A model generated the notes under the pieces. The model made no database searches, was not told where the DNA came from, and saw only the letters and a program-made list of their open reading frames with translations. Below, piece after piece: positions 7,771 through 13,220 of a stretch of DNA of 13,220 nucleotides. The position numbers were made by a program, and so were the translations under genes. This DNA comes from Azophilus sp964572185 (GTDB lineage: Bacteria; Pseudomonadota; Gammaproteobacteria; Pseudomonadales; Azotimanducaceae). Each line of letters begins with the position of its first letter. Position 1 is the first letter of the stretch. The stretch covers positions 1-13,220 of the forward strand of contig CAZNFI010000081.1 in the NCBI GenBank assembly GCA_964572185.1. The letters run 5' to 3'.

Positions 7771-8736
7771 TTGCCGAACGTGACGGTGCGCGCTTTTACG
7801 CTTGTTCTGTTGGCCGCCGTCACCGGCCTGGCTTTCGGCCAGGCGAACTATCGCGAACTGCAATGGCCCCTCCCCGCGACCACTGCTGTCGGTTCGCCGG
7901 CGCCCTGGCACTGGGGAGAGGTCGTGGCGGCCGCCACCACGGCCCCGGGCAACATTCTCGTATTGCACCGGGGAGCGGCCCCGATCATGGAGTTCGATGT
8001 GGCCGGGCGGTTCGTTCGTGCCTGGGGCGACGGGACCATCAGCGAGGGCAAGGTGACGCTGGTGGCCGCGGAACATCGGGCGCCGGGCGCTTCCGGCTAC
8101 GCGGCCGTTTACGGGCCGGCCGGCTGCCACTCCTGCGGCGCCCACTCGATACGGGTCGATCCGGGCGGCGGCATCTGGGTGGTCGATGCCGGCGGCCATG
8201 TGGTAACGAAGCTGGATGCGAATGGCCGGCCCCTGCTGCAACTGGGCGAACGGGGCGTTTCCGGAACCGGACCGGAACACTTCAACCTGCCGACGGACGT
8301 GGCTTTTGCACCCGGCGGAGAAATCTACGTCAGCGACGGTTACGGCAATGCGCGGGTGGTCAAGTTTTCGAGCGATGGCGAGTATCTGCTGGAATGGGGT
8401 TCCCGGGGTGACGCACCGGGCGAGTTCGGGCTGCCCCACAACCTGGTAACGGATGCCCGGGGGCGGGTGTATGTGACCGACCGGGACAACCGGAGGATAC
8501 AGGTGTTCGATGCCCAGGGCGCCTTGATTGCGGTGTGGGAGGATGTCGGGCCGGTGTCGAATCTGTTCGTCACCGGGGAGCAGAAGATCTGGACCGGCGG
8601 TGTTCTGCGGCACCTCGACGGCAGCGTGGTCGCCACGCTGCCCGTGGAGGCCGGGGGGCACGGGACGACGGTGGCTGGTGGCGCCGTGTTTGTGGCGCAA
8701 CTGGATGGGCGGGTGCAGAAGTTCGTGCGGGAGTGA
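7771..8736 (+). CDS. secreted NHL-repeat protein, peptidyl-amidoglycolate lyase (PAL)-like
   Basis: Six-bladed beta-propeller of NHL repeats, 321 aa, with a Sec signal peptide (hydrophobic residues 8-21, likely cut after AFG) and so probably periplasmic. The order of motifs follows animal PAL, which splits peptidyl-alpha-hydroxyglycine: HRG (Arg67), CGAHSIRVD (His125), HFNLPTDVAFAPGGEIYVSD with GYGNARVVKF (Tyr191), FGLPHNL (His223), DRDNRRIQVFD, then GGHGTTV (His297). These match the PAL active-site Arg, three zinc-binding His and the Tyr. The Met before the last His in PAL is replaced by Gly here. Two close cysteines (119 and 122, CHSC) precede the first His. No monooxygenase partner is nearby, so true amidation is unlikely to be its job. 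TTG 7771 and GTG 7780 are both possible starts; no ribosome binding site decides. Confidence 0.85.
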   Translation: MPNVTVRAFTLVLLAAVTGLAFGQANYRELQWPLPATTAVGSPAPWHWGEVVAAATTAPGNILVLHRGAAPIMEFDVAGRFVRAWGDGTISEGKVTLVAAEHRAPGASGYAAVYGPAGCHSCGAHSIRVDPGGGIWVVDAGGHVVTKLDANGRPLLQLGERGVSGTGPEHFNLPTDVAFAPGGEIYVSDGYGNARVVKFSSDGEYLLEWGSRGDAPGEFGLPHNLVTDARGRVYVTDRDNRRIQVFDAQGALIAVWEDVGPVSNLFVTGEQKIWTGGVLRHLDGSVVATLPVEAGGHGTTVAGGAVFVAQLDGRVQKFVRE

Positions 8737-8847
8737 GGTGCGCCACAACACTCGGCCAACCACGGGCAATCTGCCTTGACTTCTCGCAAAGCGAACCGCA
8801 CAGTCGGATGTGCAGAAAGACCTACAAGCTGTCCCGTAGTCGGGCCA

Positions 8848-8865
8848 GCTATTGAATAAAATAGC
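8848..8865 (+). promoter_or_regulatory. AT-rich inverted repeat overlapping a -10-like TAAAAT
   Basis: GCTATT (8848-8853) and AATAGC (8860-8865) form a perfect 6-bp inverted repeat around an AT-rich centre. TAAAAT (8857-8862) inside it matches the -10 consensus at five of six bases, but no clear -35 is found 16-18 bases upstream. It could be an operator-type site over a promoter for the 93-aa gene. This is inferred from local composition and symmetry only. Confidence 0.3.
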
Positions 8866-8938
8866 CATCCACAGGTGGGAGTCATGACCCGTTCGGGGGC
8901 AAATAGATAGCACTTCAGATTCAGTCTGGGAGTTTTGC

Positions 8939-8968
8939 ATGGCCCGGCGCCAATGCCGGGGTGCGTAA
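8939..8968 (+). CDS. possible 9-codon leader reading frame
   Basis: ATG at 8939 opens a frame encoding MARRQCRGA and stops with TAA at 8966-8968, 19 bases before the 93-aa gene. A good ribosome binding site, GGGAG, lies 7 bases in front of it, better than that of the downstream gene. The frame contains a hairpin, CCCGGC-GCCAAT-GCCGGG (8943-8960). This may be a translated leader or chance; there is no run of one regulatory amino acid as in classic attenuators. Confidence 0.25.
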   Translation: MARRQCRGA

Positions 8969-8987
8969 CCAGACATGAGTAGTAACA

Positions 8988-9269
8988 ATGTCAAACCAGC
9001 CGCCCTTCGATACTTCCAGGCTTTCCGTCACCGCGGATGAGTTCAAGGACGAACTCGACTGCGTACTCGAATATGTCGAACTGACCAGCGACAGTCTCAA
9101 CCTGCCGACGCCGGACGAAATGTTCATCGATGCCAGGGCCAAACGGCATTGGCTGTTGCGCTATGCCGTCAGGTTCGCGGCACGGTGCGCCTCGCAGTGC
9201 GTGACGCAACTGAAATCGGAAATCGTCGAGGGGAAGAGCACGGAGGAGGATTCCGGACGCTGGCATTGA
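8988..9269 (+). CDS. hypothetical protein, 93 aa
   Basis: I do not recognise this protein. It has no signal peptide or membrane segment, so it is probably cytoplasmic. The N-terminal half is acidic (TADEFKDELDCVLEYVELT), the middle is LNLPTPDEMFIDARAKRHWLLRYAVRFAARC, and the end is polar. Three cysteines lie at the middle and end (CASQC). It looks largely alpha-helical. Evidence for coding is the strong G/C preference at third codon positions, the sensible amino-acid content and ATG with a weak GAG eight bases upstream. A 91-aa frame on the opposite strand covers the same bases and has less protein-like content, so I take the + strand. It stands alone: 250 bases lie before it and the next genes are on the other strand. 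Confidence 0.6.
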   Translation: MSNQPPFDTSRLSVTADEFKDELDCVLEYVELTSDSLNLPTPDEMFIDARAKRHWLLRYAVRFAARCASQCVTQLKSEIVEGKSTEEDSGRWH

Positions 9270-9459
9270 GGTCTTCAGGGCAGGGCGCCATTGCCCCTTG
9301 CCGGCAAGCGCCGGTCGGTGCTTGCGTGTGCGCTTTGCGAAGGAGTCTGGGGAATCTGGCAGAGACTCTTCCGGCGGAAAGCGTGGCCGGCGGGTGCAGT
9401 TGACTGAGGATTGAGCGAACGGTGGGCCCTGGCAACCCCCCGCGGGGGCGGCCGCCTGG
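9270..9459. other. convergent intergenic region with hairpins
   Basis: No gene is seen here. It lies between the ends of two convergent genes and holds several inverted repeats: CCGGC-AAGC-GCCGG (9301-9314), GAGTCT (9343-9348) with AGACTC (9363-9368), and the 12-base perfect palindrome CCCCCGCGGGGG (9437-9448) just past the stop of the 57-aa gene. None has a U-tract on either strand, so they are at best factor-assisted stop or stability elements. Confidence 0.4.
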
Positions 9460-9633
9460 TTACTCTCTGCGCCTGAGCTCCTGCAGAATGTTGTCGAGCA
9501 TCTGGTTCTGTTCCTCGATCCGGTTCACCACATAGTAGAGGCCGTAGATTCCGAACGTCACAATGAAGAGCAGAAAGAAAATGAGCAGCCTGACAAATCG
9601 GATGAGGAAGCCGGAACCCTTGTGCATGTACAC
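9460..9633 (-). CDS. small single-pass membrane protein, 57 aa
   Basis: A short gene that standard length cut-offs would miss. The product starts with a short basic stretch (MYMHKGSG), continues with one hydrophobic segment (about residues 9-36, FLIRFVRLLIFFLLFIVTFG then IYGLYYVV) and ends in a charged amphipathic helix (NRIEEQNQMLDNILQELRRRE) that could form a coiled coil. I do not recognise a family. AGGAG at 9644-9648 lies 10 bases before GTG 9633; TTG 9639 (two residues longer) and ATG 9627 are alternative starts. It follows the 299-aa membrane protein gene by 78 bases on the same strand with its own ribosome binding site, which suggests an operon and perhaps a shared complex. Topology would be N-terminus inside by the positive-inside rule only if the basic N-terminus outweighs the C-terminal charges. 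Confidence 0.7.
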   Translation of the reverse strand: MYMHKGSGFLIRFVRLLIFFLLFIVTFGIYGLYYVVNRIEEQNQMLDNILQELRRRE

Positions 9634-9643
9634 GTTCAAATCA

Positions 9644-9648
9644 CTCCT
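9644..9648 (-). promoter_or_regulatory. ribosome binding site of the 57-aa gene
   Basis: The minus strand reads AGGAG, ten bases before GTG 9633 and four before TTG 9639. It is the main evidence that the short membrane-protein frame is translated. Confidence 0.6.
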
Positions 9649-9711
9649 GAGCCCGTGTTTGTCACCGCCAAGTTGCGGCGTGCCTGCGCAACCAGAGCCT
9701 GTAACCCTGGG

Positions 9712-10611
9712 TCAGCCCGCTGTTGCGGAACCGGTTTCAGCGACAGGGCGGCCCGCCGAAGCCTCGGTCACGGCCGTTGCATGTTGGCGCAAGGACCACT
9801 CGACACGGAACACCAACAACAACAGGATGCCGCCGAGCAGGCAAACCGCAATGCGAATCAGCGATTCAAGCGACTTGCGTGCGTCGGCCCGGGCTTCGGC
9901 GACACGGTTCGCTTCGAGGCTGGCACTGTTTGCCAGATCTGCTACCGCCAGCTTCACTTCCTCGACGTAGGGCGCCAACGGGTCTTGCAACACGCGTTGC
10001 AGATGCCGCTTGAACTCGGGGGTTATGTCTGCTTCGGCGCGACTCTCCGATGTGTCGAGCTCGATTTCGTCACCATAAAAGTCGGCGAGCTCGTCGACAT
10101 ACTCGACCATGCCGTCGACGGCATCGTCGAGGTGAGCCTTGGCGACTTCGCTGTCAACCGACCGCATGCCCTGCCCAATGGCGCCGTCAAGCATGTTTAC
10201 TCTCGATTTGACGTAGTTGCGCAGCCCCATTCGGGAGGCATTGAATTCCAGCGCATCCATCAGGGGAAGTAGAGATTCGACGATATCTGCTATCTCTTCG
10301 CCATACGGCGTGTTCGATGGCCGATTCTCGGAGCGTTGCATCGAGGCGGAATCGGCCTGGCGCTCGTTTTGCGCCTCGTTCGTGTGCTCGGGTTCCTCGG
10401 TGACATTGCGTATGCCCGGTTCCTTGAACTCCACCCTGTCGATGTCGTCGGCCAGGGTGACGTCGGCAGACGCCAGATAGCCGGCCAAACTCGAATACAA
10501 CGTCAGCGACCCGCCCAAAAGCAGGAAGGACACGGCGATGGTGATGATCGTTCGCGTCCACCCCAGCAGCCCACGCTCCAGCCGGTCGATAACGGATCTG
10601 AACTTCTTCAA
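9712..10611 (-). CDS. two-TM membrane protein with helical extracytoplasmic domain, 299 aa
   Basis: Function unknown. Read from TTG 10611 the protein begins MKKFRSVIDRLERGLLGW, a short basic cytoplasmic tail, then a membrane segment (about 20-46). Residues 47-250 form a highly charged, mostly helical domain: a Glu-rich, probably disordered part (60-100), then long amphipathic helices (105-180 and 198-250). A second membrane segment follows (251-270, LIRIAVCLLGGILLLLVF) and a small cytoplasmic tail. This TM-helical bundle-TM layout is like the sensor half of a chemoreceptor or kinase, but no HAMP, kinase or signalling domain follows. TTG is chosen because GAGGA sits six bases before it. The reading frame extends upstream to an ATG at 10740, but the extra 43 residues are unlike a membrane protein start. 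Probable operon with the 57-aa gene. Confidence 0.8.
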   Translation of the reverse strand: MKKFRSVIDRLERGLLGWTRTIITIAVSFLLLGGSLTLYSSLAGYLASADVTLADDIDRVEFKEPGIRNVTEEPEHTNEAQNERQADSASMQRSENRPSNTPYGEEIADIVESLLPLMDALEFNASRMGLRNYVKSRVNMLDGAIGQGMRSVDSEVAKAHLDDAVDGMVEYVDELADFYGDEIELDTSESRAEADITPEFKRHLQRVLQDPLAPYVEEVKLAVADLANSASLEANRVAEARADARKSLESLIRIAVCLLGGILLLLVFRVEWSLRQHATAVTEASAGRPVAETGSATAG

Positions 10612-10617
10612 AATGCG

Positions 10618-10622
10618 TCCTC
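10618..10622 (-). promoter_or_regulatory. ribosome binding site deciding a TTG start
   Basis: The minus strand reads GAGGA followed by CGCATT and then TTG AAG AAG, an ideal six-base spacing. It places the start of the 299-aa membrane protein at 10611 and not at the ATG 43 codons upstream. Confidence 0.65.
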
Positions 10623-10895
10623 GTTTGTGGTGCGCCGTCACGATTGACTGGGTTGCGAACAGATTCGGCGACCTGCTCAGACCACTGTGCCCGCTGCGCT
10701 TGTCTGCGAGCGAGACCGCTTGGTTCCGGGGCCGGGCCAACGCTTTGCGGTGCGCTACGCCCGACCGGGGTACACGGCTCCTGCAGTCGTGCCCACGCCT
10801 GGTTCATTGGAAACCGCCCCTATGGCTACAACTTCTGAAACCGGGTTTCGAAGCATCCAGAAAGGGTGCGTGCCGCAATAATAGAAGACTCGTTG

Positions 10896-10926
10896 CCGAA
10901 TCAACTTGTCGATTCGGGAACCGAAT
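10896..10926. repeat. three-part alternating inverted repeat
   Basis: CCGAATC (10896-10902), GATTCGG (10911-10917) and CCGAAT (10921-10926) are arranged so that the middle copy can pair with either neighbour, with an 8-base or a 3-base loop. GTTG and CAAC (10892-10895, 10902-10905) add a further small stem around the first copy. Mutually exclusive hairpins of this kind occur in switches, and repeated half-sites of this kind occur in operators. Confidence 0.55.
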
Positions 10927-11400
10927 ATTGACCAATCGTGCCCCGACCCGCAGTCGGCGTTGGCCGCGTCACTCGATGGGTGAGAGCAACTCCAGCGCGG
11001 TGACCAACTGGCGAACGCCGTGCGACCCGGTTTCGTTGAACGCGTTTCCCAGTTCGCCCAGCGGTGCAACGAGTTGATGTCGAGCCTGGCGCACTGCGGG
11101 CGCACGTTCCAGGTCACCCGCGCTGCTGAACACCTGCTCTGGTCGTACGACGGGCCGGTGGTCGAGCCGCGAAACAGCACCGGCTCGCCGTGCATGGATT
11201 CTAGTCGAGATTTTGCGAATCGCCACTTGCCGTCAAGGGCATACCGGAGAGTCAGGGACGCATTGGCAGCCCGCACAGCCACGGGCAGCGCAGTTTGTAC
11301 CCGGAACAGATCCGCAAGTTCCGACCAAGTCGAGCAGAAACAAACAACATTCGGCTATACGACAAGCGGCTTGGTGCAACATGCGGGTTAAACTGCGGGT

Positions 11401-12690
11401 GTGCAAACGCTCTGTCGTGATTGCGGCTCTCGACCGCCGGTTGACGCGGACTGCTGCCCCGCCTGCAGTTCGCGGCGAATCTTGCGGCACGCAGAATTGC
11501 ACGGCCTTTCCATCGCCCACCTCGACTGCGATGCGTTCTACGCCGCCATAGAAAAACGCGACCGGCCGGAACTGCGCGATGTGCCGGTGATCGTGGGCGG
11601 GCGTCACCGGGGGGTGGTTGCCGCCTGCTGCTATATCGCCCGTACCTATGGTGTTCACTCGGCCATGCCGATGTTCCAGGCGCTGCGGGCCTGCCCCCAT
11701 GCGACGGTCATCAAGCCGGACATGAAGAAGTACGTGAAGGTCGGACGCGAGGTACGCGCGATGATGCAGGCCCTGACGCCGCTGGTTGAACCGCTTTCCA
11801 TCGATGAGGCTTTCCTTGACCTGGACGGCACGACATCGCTGCATCGCGCGAGCCCGGCACAATCCATGGCGGCGCTGGCGCGCAGGGTGGAGCAGCGGTT
11901 GGAGATAACCGTCTCCGTTGGGCTGAGCTACAACAAGTTCCTGGCCAAGATCGCCTCGGACCTGGACAAGCCCCGCGGCTTCGCGGTGATCGGGCAGGGC
12001 GAGGCGCGTAGCTTCCTGGCCGACAAGCCGGTAGGCCTGTTGTGGGGTGTGGGCAAGGCGATGCAGGGGCGGCTGGCCCGGGATGGCATTACGGTGATCG
12101 GCGAACTGGCGGAAGTGGAGGAATTTGAGCTGGTCGGGCGTTACGGAGCGATTGGGCGGCGCCTTTCCATGTACGCGCGGGGCAAAGACGATCGGAAGGT
12201 CAACCCTGAGCGGGAGGCCAAGAGTATTTCTTCGGAAACGACGCTTGACAAGGATCTGAGCGAATTTGAAGCATTACGGCCGATTCTGTGGCAACTTGCC
12301 GAAACGCTGGCACGGCGTATGAAAAAGGCCGAATTGGCGGGGAGGGGCGTAACCCTGAAGCTCAAGACCGCGGACTTTCGGCTGCTGACCAGGCGGCGAC
12401 GCTTGCCCGTTGCAACGCAGTCGGCAGAGGATTTGTTTATAGAGGCAGAGAAACTACTTGCCGGGGAACTGGATGGCCGGGCATTCAGGCTGATCGGGAT
12501 TGGCGCGCACGATCTGGTGGAAGCCGTGGAAAATGTTCAACCCGATCTGTTTGACGATGCTGGTCGGGGTGCGAGCAGGATTGATGATGTTGTGGATTCC
12601 GTGCGGAAGAAATTCGGCGATGCTGCGATAGGCCGAGGACGGGGAATCGGTGTGGAACTCAGCCGGCAAGGGCCGTCCAAGGACGGCTGA
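11401..12690 (+). CDS. dinB: DNA polymerase IV (Y-family) with N-terminal four-Cys motif
   Basis: Error-prone translesion DNA polymerase, 429 aa. Residues 5-22 hold CRDC and CPAC, a probable zinc knuckle absent from E. coli DinB (351 aa). The palm follows: HLDCDAFYAAIEKRD with metal ligand Asp42 and Tyr47 at the steric-gate position, GVVAACCYIARTYGVHSAMP (nucleotide-binding fingers), and SIDEAFLD with catalytic Asp135-Glu136. Then VSVGLSYNKFLAKIASDLDK, the helix-hairpin-helix region (LLWGVGKAMQGRL) and the little-finger domain (AKSISSETT to FRLIGIG). QPDLF at 380-384 is a beta-clamp-binding motif, followed by a 45-residue tail. GTG 11401 is the first start after an in-frame TAA at 11389-11391; the ribosome binding site is poor. 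No imuA, lexA or dnaE2 is near. Overall it is closest to the alphaproteobacterial type as I know it, which may reflect transfer or lineage. Confidence 0.96.
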   Translation: MQTLCRDCGSRPPVDADCCPACSSRRILRHAELHGLSIAHLDCDAFYAAIEKRDRPELRDVPVIVGGRHRGVVAACCYIARTYGVHSAMPMFQALRACPHATVIKPDMKKYVKVGREVRAMMQALTPLVEPLSIDEAFLDLDGTTSLHRASPAQSMAALARRVEQRLEITVSVGLSYNKFLAKIASDLDKPRGFAVIGQGEARSFLADKPVGLLWGVGKAMQGRLARDGITVIGELAEVEEFELVGRYGAIGRRLSMYARGKDDRKVNPEREAKSISSETTLDKDLSEFEALRPILWQLAETLARRMKKAELAGRGVTLKLKTADFRLLTRRRRLPVATQSAEDLFIEAEKLLAGELDGRAFRLIGIGAHDLVEAVENVQPDLFDDAGRGASRIDDVVDSVRKKFGDAAIGRGRGIGVELSRQGPSKDG

Positions 12691-12729
12691 TCTCCTGGTT
12701 GTGGATGCCGGGGATCAGCGTTAGCTGAT
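12686..12729 (+). terminator. hairpins at the 3' end of dinB
   Basis: ATCAGC-GTTA-GCTGAT (12714-12729) is a perfect 6-bp stem with a four-base loop, followed by TGTTGATT, a poor U-tract. An upstream copy GCTGATC (12686-12692) overlaps the dinB stop codon and can pair with GATCAGC (12713-12719) as an alternative. A further hairpin, GCCGTC-CAAG-GACGGC (12672-12687), lies in the last codons. The region separates convergent genes, so it may serve both strands. Confidence 0.45.
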
Positions 12730-12736
12730 TGTTGAT

Positions 12737-13220
12737 TCAATCGGGCGTTGGCGTCGAGTTGGGAAGCGCCATCATCATGCTCTTGATGTGATCTTCTACC
12801 CCGCCTTGATCGGCATCGCCTTCAACGACGTTCAGATCTTGACGCATCGATTGGACGAGCTTTGAGTATGTGTATTGTTCGGCAGGATCTGGCAACTTCC
12901 CTCGATCGACTACGGTGTGAACGAATGGAGCAAGCACTTTCAATAGTGGTTCGCCGCCGACCAGCGCGGCCACCCTTGCGCGGTTTCGAATGTCGTTCAT
13001 TTCATTCAGATCGATGTTGACATCATCGTCTGCCTTGGTGATGCATTCCAATAGCCCGACATATATTTTCAGTTTCTCTTCGAAAAGTTTTACACGAAAC
13101 TCGCGTTCGGTCTCCGACTTGGCCTGAAAGTGAATGGTGACGCCTACCGAGGCGACCACGAGAACGACCGCCAGTACCGCTGCCAGTATCTCGACAGTGA
13201 GTTCTGATATGCCCTGCGTA
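12737..13220 (-). CDS. TM-anchored hypothetical protein, N-terminus beyond window
   Basis: Partial: 160 residues are visible and the frame is open to the window edge. The visible N-terminal part is a membrane segment (ILAAVLAVVLVVASVGVTIHF) followed by a charged helix (QAKSETEREFRVKLFEEKLK) that continues into a helical cytoplasmic or periplasmic domain ending near MRQDLNVVEGDAD. I cannot name a family. The plan (one TM, a Glu/Lys-rich helix that reads on to IYVGLLECI, then VLAPFVHTV and a final MRQDL) resembles small membrane-anchored hypothetical proteins common in accessory regions. A GTG at 13159 would give a 140-aa version but would cut off most of the membrane segment, so the true start is probably outside. 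The bases are visibly less GC-rich than in the neighbouring genes, which may point to transfer. Confidence 0.75.
   Translation of the reverse strand, partial: TQGISELTVEILAAVLAVVLVVASVGVTIHFQAKSETEREFRVKLFEEKLKIYVGLLECITKADDDVNIDLNEMNDIRNRARVAALVGGEPLLKVLAPFVHTVVDRGKLPDPAEQYTYSKLVQSMRQDLNVVEGDADQGGVEDHIKSMMMALPNSTPTPD

Larger units (their letters stand above)
10612..11400. other. long region without a convincing gene
   Basis: About 790 bases between two divergent genes. Several frames are open (for example + 11020-11391 from GTG, - 10969-11226) but none has a ribosome binding site or recognisable content. From about 10980 to 11210 third positions are strongly G/C in both the + frame at 11020 and the minus frame ending at 10969, so a decayed gene is possible. 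On the minus frame the last part reads ARHQLVAPLGELGNAFNETG and then VRQLVTALELLSPIE, which looks protein-like. The part from 10840 to 10950 is richer in inverted repeats (GAAAC-CGG-GTTTC near 10840; the three-part repeat at 10896-10926; CCGAC-CCGCA-GTCGG near 10945). It must contain the promoters of both flanking genes, but I cannot place them. No SOS box of the CTGT-N8-ACAG type is visible before dinB. Confidence 0.5.

Noticed and set aside
7513..8994. 493-aa minus-strand frame
   Set aside because: Antisense to the NHL/PAL-like gene and the ends of its neighbours; the + strand NHL motifs decide the coding strand.
10755..11282. 175-aa minus-strand frame in the gene-poor region
   Set aside because: Rich in Trp, Arg and Ser with no pattern, no ribosome binding site; better left as unassigned.
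11314..11332. Possible LexA site of the GTTC-N7-GTTC type before dinB
   Set aside because: Only GTTC-N7-GTCG is present, with a mismatch in the second half and about 70 bases before the start; too weak to call.

Overview
The window is GC-rich bacterial DNA with chromosome-like gene content. A long-form (about 280 aa) QueF, a 4.5S-type SRP RNA with a GGAA tetraloop, several Sec lipoproteins and an AgcS-type symporter suggest a proteobacterium, most likely a gammaproteobacterium. The DNA polymerase IV carries an N-terminal four-cysteine knuckle that I associate mainly with alphaproteobacterial DinB, so the class is not certain. There is no tRNA, rRNA gene, CRISPR array, transposase or phage gene. 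I did not find a defence island or any clearly new multi-gene system.

Layout. 1-227: possible tail of a + strand gene (stop at 121) and two GC-rich hairpins. 228-2699 (-): lipoprotein of the penicillin/AHL acylase (Ntn-hydrolase) family. 2935-4317 (-): sodium:alanine/glycine symporter. 4402-5241 (+): queF, divergent from the symporter and with its own sigma70-like promoter. 5242-5710: no protein gene, but holds ffs (4.5S SRP RNA, 5456-5568) with promoter and T-rich 3' end. 5711-7600 (+): large lipoprotein with two Ig-like domains and an uncharacterised HDWE-containing domain. 7771-8736 (+): secreted NHL-repeat protein resembling peptidyl-amidoglycolate lyase. 8737-8987: AT-richer leader with hairpins and a possible 9-codon reading frame. 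8988-9269 (+): unrecognised 93-aa protein. 9460-9633 and 9712-10611 (-): a likely operon of a two-TM protein (299 aa, TTG start) followed by a 57-aa one-TM protein. 10612-11400: about 790 bases without a convincing gene, with a striking three-part inverted repeat. 11401-12690 (+): dinB. 12737-13220 (-): 3' part of a TM-anchored protein cut by the window edge, convergent with dinB.

How the genes work together. The neighbours look like independent housekeeping and envelope genes and not one pathway: queuosine synthesis (queF), protein targeting (ffs), amino-acid uptake (symporter), translesion synthesis (dinB) and several exported proteins of unknown substrate. The only pair that looks functionally linked by layout is the two membrane proteins at 9460-10611. 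The symporter and acylase share a strand but lie 235 bases apart, and the acylase has its own good ribosome binding site and a promoter-like -10, so co-transcription is possible but not shown.
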